Assembly: GCF_014879935.1 (NCBI RefSeq) | Contig: NZ_JACSRD010000167.1 | Span: 1-62,354, forward strand | Length of the DNA stretch: 62,354 nucleotides | Direction: 5' to 3' | DNA from: Prosthecobacter sp. | GTDB lineage: Bacteria > Verrucomicrobiota > Verrucomicrobiia > Verrucomicrobiales > Verrucomicrobiaceae | Shown: one piece after another, positions 18,501-25,257 of the stretch | Layout of the letters: every line of letters starts with the position of its first letter | How positions within the stretch are numbered: the stretch's first letter is position 1 | Notes under the pieces: generated by a model | The model's database searches: none | Seen by the model: only the letters and a program-made list of their open reading frames with translations | Told to the model about the DNA's origin: nothing | Made by a program: the position numbers and the translations under genes

Positions 18501-20118
18501 TCTTCACCACCTGGCCGACGTGGAGGTCAGGCGTGGTTTCGCCTGCCACAAAAGCCGACAGCGATGCGGCGATCTCCTCGCGAGTGCTACCGATGGCCGC
18601 GAGACGAAGTTCGTGATGCGTGCGGCGGCGGCTGGCAGCGGCGCAGATCGCCTCCAGTGACAGCGATTCATCGGCCGTTTCGAGAAACGACACGTAATTG
18701 CGGGCCACGGCCTGCAAAGCGGCATCGCCTCCGCGTGCGGAGAGCGGCAGCAGCCACTCCCGACTGCCGTCCGGCGTGGCGGCCGGTTTTGCGGCGGAAT
18801 CGACGGCGGGCGCGGCTTCGAGCACGGCGTGCGCATTGGTGCCGCCAAAGCCGAAGGAATTGATGCAGGCGAGGAGTCGATGATCCGCGTCACGCTGCAA
18901 AGGCGTGGGCTCCACCGCCACCTTCAGGCACAGCCGGTCGAAATTGAGCGATGGATTGGGCGTGTTGAAGTGAAGGTTCGGCGGAATCAGGCCGTGCTTC
19001 AGGCAGAGCGCGGTCTTGATGAGGCCCGCGATGCCGGAGCCGGCCTCCAGGTGGCCGATGTTCGTCTTCACCGAGCCGACGAGGCAGGGTTTCGACGGAT
19101 CACGTCCCACACCGAGGATGGTTCCCAGGGCGCTGCCTTCCACGAGATCGCCAATGGCGGTGCCGGTGCCGTGAGCCTCCGCATACTGGATCTCATGCGG
19201 CGAAACACCGGCAAGCTGGCAGGCGCGCGCGATGATCTCCTGCTGGGAGCCACGGCTGGGCACCGTCATGCCGGAGGTTCGCCCGTCCTGATTCACCGCC
19301 GTGCTGCGGATCACGGCGTAGATCGAGTCACCCTCGGCCAGCGCGGCTGACAGCGGCTTCAAACACACGGCGCCGACACCTTCGCCACGAACGAAGCCGT
19401 TCGCGCGCGCATCGAAGGCCTTGCAACGCCCGTCGGGCGACAGCATGCCCATGCTGGAGAAGGCGATGAAGGGATAGGAGCCGATGATGCAATTCACGCC
19501 GGCGGCGATCGCGCGATGGCATTCCTTGTTCCAAAGCGCCGTGCAGGCCAGATGCACGGCCACGAGCGACGATGAACAGGCCGTGTCCACCACAAAGCTG
19601 GGACCCTGGAAGTTGAGCGCATACGAGATGCGGTTCGCGGCGATGCTGGAAGCCACGCCGGTGGCGGAGTAGGCGTCCGCGATGGAACGTCCCGGGTCCA
19701 TCATCTGCAGGTCGCCGTAATCGTGCGTGGAGATGCCCACGAAGACGCCGGTGTCCTCGCCTTTGACGATGTCCACCTGCTGGCCGCCATCCATCAACGC
19801 ATCCCACGTGGCCTCCAGCAGCAGGCGCTGCTGCGGATCGATGAACATGGCCTCACGCTGCGTGATGCCGAAGAAACCGGGATCGAAGGTGTCGATCTCA
19901 TCAATCAATCCGGCCCACTTCGAGTAAGTCTTTCCCGGCTTGCCTTGCTCAGGGTCGTAGAAGCCTCTCACATCCCAGCGTGACTGCGGCACCTCGCTGA
20001 TGGCATCCACGCCATCGACCAGCATCCGCCAGAAGGAATCCGCGCTGTTTGCACCTCCTGGCAGACGGCATCCGATTCCAATGATTGCGATGGGTTCAAG
20101 AGCAGGAGGGGTTGGCAT
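12580..20118 (-). CDS. Highly reducing type I polyketide synthase (KS-AT-DH-MT-ER-KR-ACP)
   Basis: A 2512-aa multienzyme. KS 8-435: active Cys181 in DTACSSS, His316 in HGTGT, His356 in NIGH. AT about 545-840: Ser635 in GHSMG; YAFH at 735-738, a mixed malonyl/methylmalonyl-type signature. DH about 925-1175: His934 and Asp1101, although the glycine of HxxxGxxxxP is shifted. C-methyltransferase about 1375-1575: SAM motif LEIGAGTGG at 1407. ER about 1815-2130: AGTGGVGQ at 1952. KR about 2145-2330: GGLGGFG and Tyr2297. ACP about 2430-2500: phosphopantetheine Ser2462 in GVDSLMAVE. No thioesterase or reductase ends it, so release needs another enzyme. The layout matches iterative highly reducing synthases, predicting a saturated, methyl-branched chain. 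The start at 20118 (MPTPPALEPIAIIG) is the normal KS start. It is divergent from two ABC permeases. Confidence 0.95.
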   Translation of the reverse strand: MPTPPALEPIAIIGIGCRLPGGANSADSFWRMLVDGVDAISEVPQSRWDVRGFYDPEQGKPGKTYSKWAGLIDEIDTFDPGFFGITQREAMFIDPQQRLLLEATWDALMDGGQQVDIVKGEDTGVFVGISTHDYGDLQMMDPGRSIADAYSATGVASSIAANRISYALNFQGPSFVVDTACSSSLVAVHLACTALWNKECHRAIAAGVNCIIGSYPFIAFSSMGMLSPDGRCKAFDARANGFVRGEGVGAVCLKPLSAALAEGDSIYAVIRSTAVNQDGRTSGMTVPSRGSQQEIIARACQLAGVSPHEIQYAEAHGTGTAIGDLVEGSALGTILGVGRDPSKPCLVGSVKTNIGHLEAGSGIAGLIKTALCLKHGLIPPNLHFNTPNPSLNFDRLCLKVAVEPTPLQRDADHRLLACINSFGFGGTNAHAVLEAAPAVDSAAKPAATPDGSREWLLPLSARGGDAALQAVARNYVSFLETADESLSLEAICAAASRRRTHHELRLAAIGSTREEIAASLSAFVAGETTPDLHVGQVVKNPRLAFVFSGQGPQWWGMGRELMEREPVFRQAIQACHDELLKLGGWSLLDELARDAESTRLNETHIAQVALFAIQVSLAALWRSWGIVPQAVVGHSMGEVAAAHVAGVFDLATAVRVIYERGRCMEQTPLRGKMIAAGISSLEAEEYIAKHPGKAGIAAVNGLKSVTISGDADAVDAIFTELEAAGAFVRHVPVSYAFHSAHMEPVRDALITALAGLKPQDAQVKLFSTVTGRLANGTDCDADYWWRNVRQSVLFAPAIQSIIDAGFTHFLEISPHPVLSNSMSECLAGTEQSGLVLPTLRRQKPERLALLNSLGSLHVHGHPVDWAAWHPRTGHDLPLPSYPWQKDHYWNEPAYAMRLRMRPELNALLDQRLQSVHPTWETALNKGVLTWLRDHRVGQHLIFPGAGYVSMALGAARALHPEHAVVVEELEIHRGCILPSGDESPYLQIACLPEENSFSIQSTPPGDPPVWMQHVTGRFRAEAAPPQPDRFDLDAIKQRCPQQMEGAPFYQAAATAELHYGPQFRCLTHVWAGKNEALGRIEVPAAVAADLSRHEVHPALLDACIHPTIAIPADGLYLPSRMERVRCYSQPGAKVWSYVRRTKHVEKKVIVIDLFILDDEGRVLLEITDFLCKHTAMTSAPGSGAQADWLYQPEWHIKPLAACAKTEGPGDYLPDISRLAAELRVTAAANDAALVLSERLGQWQSRLDTLCVSYVLSAFKRLGWRPKLGEMVTVESLFARLKAKPGQEPRLHGLLTTLEAAGILNAAGEAGSWSVATKPAAINGSKLWRQIVFHFPAFHPEMILLDHCGSGLADVLCGKVEGTSLPSTHMMEHFEAASVFNRVSHQLVAETIATVMRQRPEGRAVRILEIGAGTGGVTAEVLPRLPRETVTYAFTDVSDRHFEQAAQKFADHGFVTYQTLDLNQPLDGQGFDPASPFDLILISSALALSGEVPQSLACVESLLASGGLLVMKADKPSAWHDLVLGTDDRWWNVQSQTSSATAWPDLIANAGFNHIEEIAPANDRVQTILLARGPAKPAPMAKVEAAPTATRWILFADAGGVADQLAASLRERGQTCLIARPGDRFERIAEDEAVMRHDVAEDYAALLAGENPGSSSRGLVHLWSLDAEAALSSQSIAEAQTLVCHSALLLMQALRSSGVAAASGVMFVTRGAQLAGPTQQTVSLAQSPLHGMTRVIMNEFSDLRCRTVDLDPASPATASILLTGELLAGDDENEIAWRGEARYALRLSRTSLDEPPAKPLSSLPEDGCFRLESAKPGSLDKLVFRPQTRRAPGPNEVEIEVHAAALNFRDVMKALGIYPADAEDAMLLGDECAGVITRVGDGVKDLKAGDEVMALAPGSFGSHVTTVAHAVMLKPSHITMEEAATMMVTYLTASYALQLQGRMSKGERVLIHAGTGGVGQAAIRLSQALGAEIFATAGSEEKRGFLRKIGVPHVHDSRTLSFAEEILEVTKGEGIDLVLNSLAGEAIHQSLSILRQYGRFLEIGKRDIYGNTKVGLFPFRKNLSYHAIDLGHALDPKNAKPLMRSLRQLIAAKKLPPLPFRTFALSDAVRAFRYITQARQIGKVVLAVKGARVSLTEAPPAVGIQFNAEGTYLVAGGLGGFGMALSQWLVQNGVRHLVLTSRSGASTDEARAGVAAMEAAGAKVTVMQSDVSDSESVAALIRDIQASHPPLRGVFHVAMVLDDAFIPQLNVERFTKVTGPKVQGAWNLHEQTQDLPLDHFVMFSSVASLIGSPGQANYAAANAFLDALARHRHQQGLPALSVNWGVMAGVGYVARHKKLEEHFERIGWAGLKPGESLPVLARLLRQKNVSQMMVSRIDWGKWAAVTPTLITTPRYALLTTEDALRQNQSEDANWLRNAVLKAPPEEQLGILTTFMSEQVAKVLRTSAAKIDRKRPLNEIGVDSLMAVELIHQIEGQSGIAIPTAQLMNGAPTVDKLAEMLLANLTGAPESVSP

Positions 20119-20133
20119 GCTATGGCAATGTTC

Positions 20134-20163
20134 TGCATACTTCTTCGCCGTGCGGCTTGTCAA
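20134..20163 (-). promoter_or_regulatory. Candidate promoter of the PKS gene
   Basis: On the minus strand a perfect -35 TTGACA (20158-20163) is followed after 18 bases by TATGCA (20134-20139), a 3/6 match to the -10 consensus. The predicted start would lie only about 8-10 bases before the PKS ATG, so the leader would be very short. The -35 is convincing; the -10 is weak. Confidence 0.4.
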
Positions 20164-20204
20164 GAAAGGGGCATGGAAATAAGTAGCGCATTCACGTGCG
20201 CTGT

Positions 20205-20220
20205 GATTGCAATCATGCAT
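20205..20220. promoter_or_regulatory. Adjacent small palindromes between PKS and permeases
   Basis: A perfect 10-bp palindrome GATTGCAATC (20205-20214) is followed immediately by ATGCAT (20215-20220), in the centre of the 146-bp divergent region. A further arm pair AGCGCA/TGCGCT lies next to it (about 20185-20203). The position is right for a regulator binding site serving both directions, but this is pattern-based only. Confidence 0.3.
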
Positions 20221-20264
20221 CCAGATGCGTGTCTTGTTTCGTTGTCCTCCATCCGTTTTTTTGA

Positions 20265-22631
20265 ATGATCTCCACACTCGACCGCAAGCTTCTGCGTGAC
20301 ATCGTCGGGATGAAGGGGCAGATCCTCGCGGTGAGCCTGGTGATGGCCTGCGGTGTCGGCATGATGATCGCCGCGCACGGCATCATTCTGAGCCTGGAAA
20401 ACACGCGGGACGCTTACTACGCACGGCACCGCATGCCGGATCTGTTCGGTCACGTGGAAAGCGCCCCGCTGTCGATGGCGGAACGCATGAGCCGGATCCC
20501 GGGCGTGGCCTCGGTCGATCTCAGGGTGGTGAGCGGCGCGGTGCTGGACATGGAAGGCATGAAGGAGCCCGTGCGGGCGAAACTTGTCTCGCTGCCAGAT
20601 GCCGACGTGCCGCATCTGAACCAGATCTTTCTGCGCAGCGGCCGCCTGCCGGAGTCAGGCGAGCAACGCGCCGTGGTGGTGAGCGAGGCCTTCGCGCTGG
20701 CGCATCATTTGCGCCCCGGAGACCGCGTCGCCGCGATCATCAACGGACGGCGTGACCACCTGGACATCTGCGGCGTCGGCCTGTCGCCTGAGTTTGTGTT
20801 TGAGGCAGCTCCCGGGCAGACACTGCCGGACAGCAGGCACTACGGGGTGTTCTGGATGCACTACGATGCGCTGGCCATCGCCTACGATCTGGAAGGCGCG
20901 TTCAACGACTACTGCATGGATCTCTCACCTGGAGCTTCGCCGAAGCAGGTGATCGAGGAGCTGGATCTGATGCTGGCGCCGTATGGAACGACGGGAGCTT
21001 ATGAGCGGAAGGATCACGCCAGCTCACGGCGGCTCGATGACGAGCTGCGCATCGTCCGCGCTCTGGCAGTGGCTTACCCGTTCATCTTCCTCTGCGTGGC
21101 CGCGTTCATGGTCAATGCGGTGCTGATGCGGCTGGTGAGGCTGCAGCGGGAGCAGATCGCGCAGCTCAAGGCGCTGGGGTATTCCTCGCGCCAGGTGGGG
21201 CGGCATTACTTGAACTATGCCCTCGTCATCGTCGTGTTCGGCGGCCTCATCGGCATCTATTCAGGACAGCACCTCGGCGGGGCGATGCTGGGCGTTTACA
21301 CGACGCTGTTTCACTTCCCCTCACTGACTTTTCAGGTGGATCAGGCCGCGCTGGTCGGTGGTTTGCTCACCAGCACCCTGGCGGCCATGCTCGGCGTGGC
21401 CGGGGCGGTCTGGATGGCGGCACGACTGTCGCCTGCGGAGGCGATGCGGCCGGAACCACCGACGGATTTCAAGCCCTCGTGGCTGGAGCGGCTCGGCGTG
21501 ACCAAAGGCTCCGGCCTGGTGTTTCGCATGGCATTGCGGAACATCGAACGCCGCCCCGCGCAGGCCAGTTTCGCCGTGGTGGGGCTGGCGCTGGCCACGG
21601 GATTGCTTGTGCTGCCCGGCGGTCTGGCGGACAGCGTCGATTACCTGCTGACCTACCAATGGAATGACCATTACCGGCAGCACGTGATGCTCTTCACGCG
21701 TGATTCGGCCACCAACCGCGCCCGTTACGACCTGCGCCACCTGCCGGGAGCCCTGGATGTGGAGCCGTTTCGCGGCTTCATGGCCCGGGTGCGGCATGGC
21801 CACCACATGCGGATCACTTATGTGATGAGCTTTGATGAGAACTGCGGGCTGATCCAGCCACGCGACCTCGCCGGCCGTCCCATGGAGATGCCGCCGGAGG
21901 GCCTGATCATGTCGCAAAAGCTGGGTGAAGTGCTTGGAGTGAAAGTGGGAGACAAAATCCAGATGCAGGCCCTGGAGGGACACTGCGAGTCGCGGGAGAT
22001 CGGCGTGCGCGGCTTCATGGCGGACTTCTACGGACTCGCCGTTTACATGAACATCGGCACCGCGCAGCGGCATTTGCGCGAGACAGACACGATGACCGGC
22101 GCCTTGATCAATCTGGACACGCGGCGGTGGGACGAGTTCATGGATGAGGTCAAGCAGCAGCCCGAAATCGATGGTGTCAGTGTGAAGAAGGACCAGTTGC
22201 AGGCGTTCCGGGCCTCGACCGGGCAGAGCATCGGGATGCTGCGTGAATTGTTCCGCTGGATGGCCGTGATCGTGGCCTTCGGCGTCGTTTACAACAGCGC
22301 CCGCATCGCCCTGTCCGAGCGCGGGCGTGATCTGGCGACCTTGCGCGTGGTGGGAATGACCAAGCGGGAGATCACCGGCATCCTGCTGGGAGAGCTTTCA
22401 TTGCTGGTGCTCGTGGCGCTGCCCCTGGGGCTGTTCTTCGGCCATCTGGTGGCCCGATATGTCATCGCCGCTGTGAGCACGGAGACAGTGCGGCTGCCAG
22501 CCGTGATCCACCCGGCCACCTATGCCAGCTCGGTTCTCATTGTTCTGGCTGCCACTGGCGCGTCTTTTGCGCTGGTGACGCGTCTCCTCAGCAAACTCGA
22601 CCTTGTCGCCGTGCTCAAAGCCCGCGACTGA
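20265..22631 (+). CDS. FtsX/MacB-type ABC transporter permease, copy 1
   Basis: Inner-membrane protein of 788 aa. An N-terminal membrane helix (GQILAVSLVMACGVGMMIAA) precedes a large periplasmic MacB-like domain, then a first three-helix FtsX block around 265-385. A second helix and periplasmic domain follow from about 425 (RNIERRPAQASFAVVGLALA), and a C-terminal FtsX block starts near WMAVIVAFGVVYNSARIAL and ends LDLVAVLKARD. This double-FtsX layout is typical of permeases that work with a LolD/MacB-type ATPase in lipid, lipoprotein or glycolipid export. No ATPase or HlyD-type fusion protein is in the window. It is 20 bp from an equally long second copy and divergent from the PKS. Confidence 0.88.
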   Translation: MISTLDRKLLRDIVGMKGQILAVSLVMACGVGMMIAAHGIILSLENTRDAYYARHRMPDLFGHVESAPLSMAERMSRIPGVASVDLRVVSGAVLDMEGMKEPVRAKLVSLPDADVPHLNQIFLRSGRLPESGEQRAVVVSEAFALAHHLRPGDRVAAIINGRRDHLDICGVGLSPEFVFEAAPGQTLPDSRHYGVFWMHYDALAIAYDLEGAFNDYCMDLSPGASPKQVIEELDLMLAPYGTTGAYERKDHASSRRLDDELRIVRALAVAYPFIFLCVAAFMVNAVLMRLVRLQREQIAQLKALGYSSRQVGRHYLNYALVIVVFGGLIGIYSGQHLGGAMLGVYTTLFHFPSLTFQVDQAALVGGLLTSTLAAMLGVAGAVWMAARLSPAEAMRPEPPTDFKPSWLERLGVTKGSGLVFRMALRNIERRPAQASFAVVGLALATGLLVLPGGLADSVDYLLTYQWNDHYRQHVMLFTRDSATNRARYDLRHLPGALDVEPFRGFMARVRHGHHMRITYVMSFDENCGLIQPRDLAGRPMEMPPEGLIMSQKLGEVLGVKVGDKIQMQALEGHCESREIGVRGFMADFYGLAVYMNIGTAQRHLRETDTMTGALINLDTRRWDEFMDEVKQQPEIDGVSVKKDQLQAFRASTGQSIGMLRELFRWMAVIVAFGVVYNSARIALSERGRDLATLRVVGMTKREITGILLGELSLLVLVALPLGLFFGHLVARYVIAAVSTETVRLPAVIHPATYASSVLIVLAATGASFALVTRLLSKLDLVAVLKARD

Positions 22632-22651
22632 CCTTCCGGACACCCTCCCTC

Positions 22652-25018
22652 ATGCTCACGCCCCTCGACTTGAAGCTCTTCCGCGACCTCGGTCGCATGA
22701 AGGGCCAGATCGTGGCGGTGAGCCTCGTGATGGCCTGCGGTCTGGCCATGATGATCATGACGCGCAGCATCATCCTCACGCTGGAAAGCACGCGCGATGC
22801 CTACTATCAGCGCTACCGGCTGGCGGATGTGTTTGGCTCCCTCAAACGGGCGCCCCTTTCGCTGGCGGATCGCATCGCGACGATTCCAGGCGTTGCGGCG
22901 GTGGAGGCGCGGGTCGTGGTGGAGGCCACGCTGGATCTGGTGGGCATGACGGAGCCCGCCACGGCACGTCTCGTGTCGCTGCCGCAGGGAAAGCCGCAGA
23001 CCTTGAACCAGGTCTTCGTCCGCGAAGGCCGCCTGCCGCTGCCAGACGAGCGACGCAGCGCGGTGGTGAGCGAATCCTTCGCGCTCGCGAACAAGCTGCG
23101 CATCGGCGACAGCATCATTGCCATCGTGAACGGCCATCGCGATTCCTTCATCGTCTGCGGCATCGGTTTGTCGCCGGAGTTTGTGTTTGAGGCGCGTCCC
23201 GGCCAGACTTTGCCTGACAACCGCCGCTACGGCGTCTTTTGGGTGAACTACGAAGCCGTCGCCGTGCCTTACAACCTGGACGGTGCCTTCAATGATGTGA
23301 GCGTCGATCTCGCGCCGGGAGCGCTCGCCGGACCGGTCATGGCGGAAATCGACAGGCTGCTGGCCGACTACGGGGCCCAAGGCGCATACACTCGCGAGGA
23401 TCACAACAGCGCCAAACGCCTGGATGACGAACTCCGAGTGGTGCGGGCGCTTTCGGTGGCCTATCCGGTCGTCTTTCTCAGCGTGGCCGCGTTCATGGTC
23501 AACGCGGTGCTGGCAAGGCTGGTGCGCCTGCAGCGGGAGCAGATCGCGCAGCTCAAGGCGCTGGGCTATTCCTCCTGGCAGGTCGGCCGGCATTACCTCA
23601 ATTACGCGCTCGTCATCGTCGTGCTGGGCACCTTGATCGGCGGGATCGCCGGACGCTGGATGGGTGGCGGGCTGGTCAGCATCTACACGCTGTTCTTCCG
23701 CTTCCCGGAGCTGAATTTCCGCATGGATTACAGCGCGCTCGGCATCGCGCTCGTCGTCAGCGCCGGGGCGTCGATTCTTGGCGTCATCAGCGTGGTGTGG
23801 ATGGCGGTCAAACTGCCACCTGCCGAGGCCATGCGGCCGGAACCGCCCGCCGATTTCAAACCCTCGCTGCTGGAGCGCATGGGTGTCACCCGTGGCAGTG
23901 GTCCGGGCTTTCGCATGGCCTTGCGCAACATCGAACGCCGGCCCGTGCAGGCGGCGTTCACCGTCTTCGGCCTCGCTCTGGCCACGGGGCTCATGGTCTT
24001 GCCGGGGTCGATGGCGGACAGCATCGATTACCTGCTGACTTATCAATGGAATGACGTGCAGCGGCAGGATGTGGTCGTGTTTTTCCTCGAACCCGGCTCC
24101 GGCGAGGCGCTGCACAATCTGGAGCGGCTTCCTGGTGTGCAACGGGCCGAGCCTCTGCGGGCGGTGCAGGCCCGCGTCCGCTTCGGTCATCACTCACGCA
24201 AGCTGGCGGTCAACGGCTTGCCGCGTGATGCCGATTTGAACCGTCTGATGGATGCCGAACGCCGCCGCATCCTGCTGCCGGAGGAGGGCATCGTCATGTC
24301 CGCCCAGCTTGGCAAGATCCTCGGCGCCCGCATCGGCGATGTCGTGCAGGTCGAGGCGCTGGAAGGCCGGCGCGACACGCTGAACGTCGCGATTCGCGGC
24401 TTCATGGAGGATTTCGCCGGTGTTTCCGCCTTCATGGACATCGACGCGCTGCGTCGCCTCATGCAGGAGGGCGGCACGGTGAATGGCGCCTACCTCGCGG
24501 TGGATGACTCGCGCTGGTCCGATTTCATGCGGGAGGTGAAGGACACGCCGCGCGTGGCGGTGACGCTGGTGAAGAAGGACCAGTTGGAATCGTTTCGCAG
24601 CACCACCGGGCAGAGCATCGGCATCATCCGGAAGCTCTACCTCGTGCTCGCCATCGTGGTGGCCTTCGGCGTCGTTTACAACAGCGCCCGCATCGCCCTC
24701 TCGGAGCGCAGCCGTGATCTCGCCACCCTGCGCGTTGTCGGTTTCACACGACGCGAGGTCGCGGGCGTGCTGCTGGGGGAGTTGATGCTGCTCATCGCCG
24801 CCGCCTTGCCGCTGGGACTGCTGTTTGGCCGCGGGCTGGCCACCTTCATCATGGAAAAGGTGCGCACCGAGACCGTGCGGCTGCCGCTGACCATCAGCCT
24901 GCACACCTACGTCATGGCCGTGCTCGTGGTCCTGGCCGCGTCCTGCGCCTCGTTCTTTGTGGTCGGACGGATGTTGAACAAGCTGGATCTCGTCGGCGTG
25001 TTGAAGGCACGCGATTGA
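22652..25018 (+). CDS. FtsX/MacB-type ABC transporter permease, copy 2
   Basis: Also 788 aa and colinear with copy 1 over its full length. Shared blocks include MKGQI.AVSLVMACG at the first helix, LSPEFVFEA.PGQTLPD in the periplasmic domain, VRLQREQIAQLKALGYSS before the second helix of block one, YLLTYQWND, and VVAFGVVYNSARIALSER near the C-terminus. The family role is the same as copy 1. Conservation of the cytoplasmic loop that contacts the ATPase is higher than that of the periplasmic parts, suggesting a shared ATPase with diverged cargo recognition (inference). A tandem duplication, with the two products perhaps forming a heterodimer, is the simplest reading. The start lacks a clear ribosome-binding site. 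Confidence 0.88.
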   Translation: MLTPLDLKLFRDLGRMKGQIVAVSLVMACGLAMMIMTRSIILTLESTRDAYYQRYRLADVFGSLKRAPLSLADRIATIPGVAAVEARVVVEATLDLVGMTEPATARLVSLPQGKPQTLNQVFVREGRLPLPDERRSAVVSESFALANKLRIGDSIIAIVNGHRDSFIVCGIGLSPEFVFEARPGQTLPDNRRYGVFWVNYEAVAVPYNLDGAFNDVSVDLAPGALAGPVMAEIDRLLADYGAQGAYTREDHNSAKRLDDELRVVRALSVAYPVVFLSVAAFMVNAVLARLVRLQREQIAQLKALGYSSWQVGRHYLNYALVIVVLGTLIGGIAGRWMGGGLVSIYTLFFRFPELNFRMDYSALGIALVVSAGASILGVISVVWMAVKLPPAEAMRPEPPADFKPSLLERMGVTRGSGPGFRMALRNIERRPVQAAFTVFGLALATGLMVLPGSMADSIDYLLTYQWNDVQRQDVVVFFLEPGSGEALHNLERLPGVQRAEPLRAVQARVRFGHHSRKLAVNGLPRDADLNRLMDAERRRILLPEEGIVMSAQLGKILGARIGDVVQVEALEGRRDTLNVAIRGFMEDFAGVSAFMDIDALRRLMQEGGTVNGAYLAVDDSRWSDFMREVKDTPRVAVTLVKKDQLESFRSTTGQSIGIIRKLYLVLAIVVAFGVVYNSARIALSERSRDLATLRVVGFTRREVAGVLLGELMLLIAAALPLGLLFGRGLATFIMEKVRTETVRLPLTISLHTYVMAVLVVLAASCASFFVVGRMLNKLDLVGVLKARD

Positions 25019-25054
25019 CCTGTCGGCGGCTGCGTTCGGGTGATTAGGCACAAA

Positions 25055-25186
25055 GGCAGGCGGCAGGTTGAGATGCCGGTGATGTTTCCTTCGAAGGAAG
25101 CGCTGCCGGAGAAGGTGCGGCTGCGTGTGGTCTTTGAAGGCGCGAAACGCTCGGAGGTGAGGCTGAGTGCGATTTATATGCGGTGA
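25055..25186 (+). pseudogene. 3' fragment of a propeller-glycosidase-like gene
   Basis: About 43 codons ending at a TGA at 25184-25186 encode MPVMFPSKEALPEKVRLRVV and a tail RSEVRLSAIYMR. The ending parallels the last residues of the following gene (HKIALRVNYPA then AKIYAVYLND). No signal peptide or upstream domain exists, and the same frame is closed upstream by the permease stop. I read it as the remnant of a deleted paralogue of the adjacent gene; similarity is short, so confidence is moderate. Confidence 0.5.
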
Positions 25187-25257
25187 TAATGGCTGGTCCG
25201 CCGGTTGAACCACGAGTTTGGGATGGCTGTGTGGAGGCGATGCCTCACAATCGCCTC

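Noticed and set aside
16804..18660. About 620-codon plus-strand frame antisense to the PKS AT-DH region
   Set aside because: No recognisable domain; the opposite frame contains intact AT and DH motifs.
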